Shown here one piece after another: positions 6,774-9,931 of a DNA stretch of 9,931 bases (positions within the stretch are counted from its first letter, which is position 1; each line of letters begins with the position of its first letter). The notes below the pieces were generated by a model. The model saw only the letters and a list, made by a program, of their open reading frames with translations, ran no database searches and had not been told where the DNA came from. The stretch lies in the NCBI GenBank assembly GCA_034437075.1, contig DAOTVD010000369.1, positions 1 to 9,931 on the forward strand, in the 5' to 3' direction. Made by a program: the position numbers and the translations under genes. The stretch comes from DAOTVD01 sp034437075. Its GTDB lineage: Bacteria; Chloroflexota; Anaerolineae; Aggregatilineales; J027.

Positions 6774-7613
6774 ATGACTCAACAAGCGATTCGTTATACG
6801 CTAGTCGGTGCCTTTGCACAAGATAAACAACCGACAGGTGATTATCAACTGGGGGGCACGGTGTTTTATAGCGGGGTTCAGGCCGCGCGCCTGGGGGCAC
6901 AAGTGAACATCATCAGCAGTGCCGCACCAGACATCGACCTGAGCGCGCTCGATCCTGGCATCCTGGCGCACCTACAGCCCGCCCTGCACTCGACCATCTT
7001 CGAAAATCGCTATGATGATGCAGGTAACCGTACCCAAACCGTGAGTGCCCGTACCGCGCCGCTTAATCCGAGCCGAGCGCCAGCCTTACAACCCGACATT
7101 CTGCATTTAGGGCCATTGTTGGATGAAGTCGCATTCGATTGGGTGGATGTGTATCCTGGGGCGCGCTTGGCCGTCACCCCGCAAGGCTGGCTACGCAGTG
7201 TGGATGCGCGCGGGCACGTCCATCGTACCGCCTGGGCGGATGCTCCACGGCTCTTGTCGCGCGCTTGGGCTTGCGTTTTTAGCGAGGAAGACGTGCAACA
7301 TGATGAGGACGCGATTGCCCACCTTGCGAGTTTATGCCCGATTAGCGTCTGTACGCGGAATGTTTCGGCGGCCAGCATTTTTGTAGACGGCCAGCGCTTT
7401 GATGTGCCCACCTACCCCGCCAAAACAGTAGACCCCACTGGCGCGGGGGATGTCTTCGCGGCAGCGTTTTTCATCAAGCTCTACGAGACGGACGACCCGC
7501 TCGCAGCCGCCCGTTTCGCGCATATCGCCGCTGCGCGGTCTATCGAAGGGCGCGGCGTAAGCCATATCCTAGGGCGTGCAGCGTTAGACAGCCTACACGC
7601 CCAGGATGGTTAA
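6774..7613 (+). CDS. PfkB (ribokinase-like) family carbohydrate/nucleoside kinase
   Basis: This is a probable cytoplasmic ATP-dependent kinase of the PfkB fold, 279 aa, slightly shorter than the usual 300-330. The N-terminus carries the glycine-rich region GGTVFYSGVQAARLG (residues 27-41). The diagnostic C-terminal signature is DPTGAGDVFAAAFF (220-233), with D226 as catalytic base and GAG (223-225) as anion hole. SRAWACVFSEEDV (162-174) matches the usual 'v..se.E' segment. The substrate cannot be told. The Asn normally found in the first motif (GGxxxN) is Tyr32, and the T-x-G-x-x-G nucleotide-binding stretch reads TRNVSA at 194-199. The ATG at 6774 fits the family N-terminus. The frame stays open upstream to 6159, but that part is antisense to the AlbA_2 gene. 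Its TAA overlaps the stop of the convergent dehydrogenase gene. Confidence 0.9.
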   Translation: MTQQAIRYTLVGAFAQDKQPTGDYQLGGTVFYSGVQAARLGAQVNIISSAAPDIDLSALDPGILAHLQPALHSTIFENRYDDAGNRTQTVSARTAPLNPSRAPALQPDILHLGPLLDEVAFDWVDVYPGARLAVTPQGWLRSVDARGHVHRTAWADAPRLLSRAWACVFSEEDVQHDEDAIAHLASLCPISVCTRNVSAASIFVDGQRFDVPTYPAKTVDPTGAGDVFAAAFFIKLYETDDPLAAARFAHIAAARSIEGRGVSHILGRAALDSLHAQDG

Positions 7614-9931
7614 ACGACATCGTGCCAGGCGGTACGCACGGCGGTTTGGTTCGCCTTTAACGCCCGCAAGAGCGCGTCTTGATCCACCGGAATGCTGAAG
7701 ATACGCACGCCTGTCGCGTGATAGATGCCATTGCAAATGGCGGGCGTTGTGTTGATAGACGGAATCTCGCCCACGCCCTTGGCGCCATACGGCCCATCTT
7801 CGGCGGGATGCTCGATAAGATGGGAAATGATGTCCGGCGTGTGTTTGATACTCGGCATTTTGTAGCGCGCGAGTAGATTTGTCCACGGCACGCCGTCCTC
7901 GCAGATGTATGATTCGGTCAAGCAATTGCCCATGGCCATCACGATGCCGCCTTCGATCTGCCCTTGCAACATCAGCGGATTAATCGCGCGCCCGATGTCC
8001 GTGCCGGAGACGACCTTCAGCACATGCACCTCACCCGTTTCCATATCGACCTCCACGAGTGCGGCCTGCGTTGCGTAGCTAAACGCAAAATGCATATCAC
8101 CGCCCGTGCCCAAGGGTTGGGTCTTCGGCGCGGTATATTCGTAGCGGGTGCGCGGTTCTAGGTTGTTGGCTTTCATGAAGCGCACGACCTCGCCCATATC
8201 GACTTGCCGTTCGCGCCCATTGCGATGATGCAGCAAACCTTCCTCGAACCAGATTTCATCCGGCGGCACATCCATCATTTCGGCGGCGGTTTCGCTGAGC
8301 GCGTTGCGCATGGCGATAGCCGCGTGCCGCGCTGCATTCCCACTGACGTAGGTCTGGCGCGAGGCCGTCGTTGGGCCGCCATTGGGGGTCAAATCCGTGT
8401 CGCACAACAGCACTTTGACGCGCTCGTAGGGCAAACGCAGTTCTTCGGCGGTCATCTGCGCGACCACATGCGCGATGCCCTGGCCCATATCCGCCGCCGC
8501 GACGCGCACCTCCGCGCTACCATCTTCGAAGACTTCGATTTCGGCTTCGGATTTATCCGGCGCGCCGCCGCCCAAGCCCGTGTTCTTATATGCGCAGGCA
8601 ATGCCCCAACCGTAAGCCTTGCGCCCATCCGGCGAACGCCACCCCCAGCGGAAGCCGTCCTGCGCATGATGGGCTTGCATATCCGCACCGACTTTTTCCA
8701 GCGTTTCGAGCAAGCCGACCGACTCGCGCAACAGTTGCCCAGTGGCCGTCACCACGCCGACCTTTTGCGCGTTCTTCACGCGAAATTCTAGCGGGTCGAT
8801 GCCTAACGCTTCGGCGACTAAATCCATATTTTGCTCCACAGCAAAGGCGGATTGCGTCACGCCGAAGCCACGAAACGCGCCCGACGGCGGATTGTTGGTG
8901 TACATCGCGTAGCAGTCAATTTTGGCATGCGGCACGTCATACGGCCCGGTGGCGTGGGTCGTCGCGCGCGTCATCACTTTATCGGAGAGCGAAGCATACG
9001 CGCCCGCGTCCCCATAGAGTTCGGCCTGTACGGCGATCAGTTTGCCGTCTTTGGTCGCGCCCGTCTTGATGCGAATGATGGTCGCATGGCGCTTAGGATG
9101 GAACAAGAGCGATTCCTGACGGCTGTACAGCATCTTGACCGGGCGCCCGGTGACCTGCGCCAACATGGCGACGTGAATCTGCCCGGCGATGTCTTCTTTG
9201 CCGCCAAAGCCGCCCCCGATGAGCGTGCCGACAATGCGAATCTCATCTTCGGCCATGTTCATGGCCTTGGCCACCTGAAACCGATCTTGGTACGGAATTT
9301 GCGAGCCGACCAAGACGGTCAACTTATCATAATCCGCCACGCCCGCCGGGACGCCAATCGCGCATTCGGGTTCCAGAAAAGCATGCTCGGTGGTTGGGGT
9401 GCGATATTCGTTTTCGATGACGACATCCGCTTGCGCAAAACCCGCCTCAATATCCCCATGCCGAACCTTGATATGCTTTAGCAGATTGCCTGTCTCGTGC
9501 TCGGGGTGCAGGTTCGGCGCGTCGGGGCTGTGCGCATACTCTGGATCAGCCACCACGGGCAAGGGCTTATAATCCACGTCGATGAGCTTCAGCGCTTGCG
9601 CGGCGATTTCCTCGCTTTCGGCAGCCACAATCGCGACTGGGTCGCCCACATAGCGCACGACCGTATCAGCCAGCACGGGCCAATCCCGATACACCAGGCC
9701 ATGGATATTTTCGCCGGGGACATCCCTAGCCGTTAGCACGGCGACCACGCCCGGCAGGGCTTCCGCTTGTGTCGTGTCGATGCCGCGAATTTCGGCATGC
9801 GGATAGCGCGAGCGCAACGTCCGGGCGACGAGCATCTTCGGGAAGACATAATCATCCGTGAATTTCGCTTCCCCAGTGACCTTTTCCACCACGCCGACCG
9901 GATTCACCGAGCGGCTGACCGCCGCTAGGGG
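7610..9931 (-). CDS. Xanthine dehydrogenase/aldehyde oxidase-family molybdopterin-binding subunit (5' end outside window)
   Basis: This is the catalytic molybdenum-cofactor subunit of a molybdenum hydroxylase, which hydroxylates a purine, aldehyde or related substrate with water as oxygen source. The 773 visible codons begin in the middle of the usual entry sequence ...VEKVTGEAKFTDDY (a/b hammerhead domain) and run open past the right edge, so the GTG at 9907 is probably not the true start. Moco-binding landmarks, numbered from 9907, are GGGFGGKED (231-239), the substrate-side GAFRGFGVTQ (343-352) and the C-terminal GAKGVGEIPS with catalytic Glu at 714 (codon 7766-7768). No in-frame stop or TGA is present. 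The [2Fe-2S] and FAD partners are not visible. They may lie upstream beyond the edge or be fused at the missing N-terminus. The substrate cannot be assigned. It ends tail to tail with the PfkB gene. Confidence 0.94.
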   Translation of the reverse strand, partial: PLAAVSRSVNPVGVVEKVTGEAKFTDDYVFPKMLVARTLRSRYPHAEIRGIDTTQAEALPGVVAVLTARDVPGENIHGLVYRDWPVLADTVVRYVGDPVAIVAAESEEIAAQALKLIDVDYKPLPVVADPEYAHSPDAPNLHPEHETGNLLKHIKVRHGDIEAGFAQADVVIENEYRTPTTEHAFLEPECAIGVPAGVADYDKLTVLVGSQIPYQDRFQVAKAMNMAEDEIRIVGTLIGGGFGGKEDIAGQIHVAMLAQVTGRPVKMLYSRQESLLFHPKRHATIIRIKTGATKDGKLIAVQAELYGDAGAYASLSDKVMTRATTHATGPYDVPHAKIDCYAMYTNNPPSGAFRGFGVTQSAFAVEQNMDLVAEALGIDPLEFRVKNAQKVGVVTATGQLLRESVGLLETLEKVGADMQAHHAQDGFRWGWRSPDGRKAYGWGIACAYKNTGLGGGAPDKSEAEIEVFEDGSAEVRVAAADMGQGIAHVVAQMTAEELRLPYERVKVLLCDTDLTPNGGPTTASRQTYVSGNAARHAAIAMRNALSETAAEMMDVPPDEIWFEEGLLHHRNGRERQVDMGEVVRFMKANNLEPRTRYEYTAPKTQPLGTGGDMHFAFSYATQAALVEVDMETGEVHVLKVVSGTDIGRAINPLMLQGQIEGGIVMAMGNCLTESYICEDGVPWTNLLARYKMPSIKHTPDIISHLIEHPAEDGPYGAKGVGEIPSINTTPAICNGIYHATGVRIFSIPVDQDALLRALKANQTAVRTAWHDVV

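Noticed and set aside
8831..9481. + strand open frames opposite the dehydrogenase gene (8204-8791, 8831-9481 and others).
   Set aside because: These are mirror frames of a strongly conserved molybdenum hydroxylase with normal codon pattern. They show no domain and have no plausible ribosome binding sites.

Overview
The window is GC-rich, gene-dense bacterial chromosomal DNA with seven protein-coding genes, one broken gene remnant and one clear intrinsic terminator. Several features suggest the Chloroflexota (Anaerolineae-like): a secreted C39-like cysteine protease fused to TPRs, a GC-rich genome with exact TATAAT boxes, genes that appear leaderless, and the overall protein style. This assignment is an inference from gene style, because there is no rRNA or other marker gene here.

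Left part (1-4616, + strand): selenocysteine machinery. selA (66-1421, L-seryl-tRNA(Sec) selenium transferase) is followed by a decayed NHL/beta-propeller-like fragment (about 1495-1758) and a strong hairpin terminator (1784-1809). Next comes an uncharacterised membrane protein of about nine to ten helices (1877-2743). It is followed after 10 bp by selB (2754-4616), the selenocysteine-specific elongation factor. SelA makes Sec-tRNA and SelB delivers it to UGA codons, so the genome should contain selC, selD and selenoproteins. None of these is in the window.

Middle part (4613-6710, - strand): a secreted protein with a C39-like papain-fold domain and C-terminal TPRs (4613-5653), and a protein with a Schlafen-type AlbA_2 domain (5745-6710). 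selB and the C39/TPR gene meet tail to tail with overlapping stop codons.

Right part (6774-9931): a PfkB-family sugar/nucleoside kinase (6774-7613, +) diverges from the AlbA_2 gene. Both of these genes have a -10 box exactly 6 bp upstream of their ATG, suggesting leaderless transcripts. The kinase meets, again with a 4-bp stop overlap, the C-terminal 773 codons of a molybdenum-dependent xanthine dehydrogenase/aldehyde oxidase-family large subunit (7610-9931, -), whose start lies beyond the right edge.

I do not see a clear new multi-gene system. The best leads are the unknown membrane protein between selA and selB, the Schlafen-like protein with an apparently intact E/E/D acidic triad, the paired leaderless-type divergent promoters, and the altered switch I motif of SelB.
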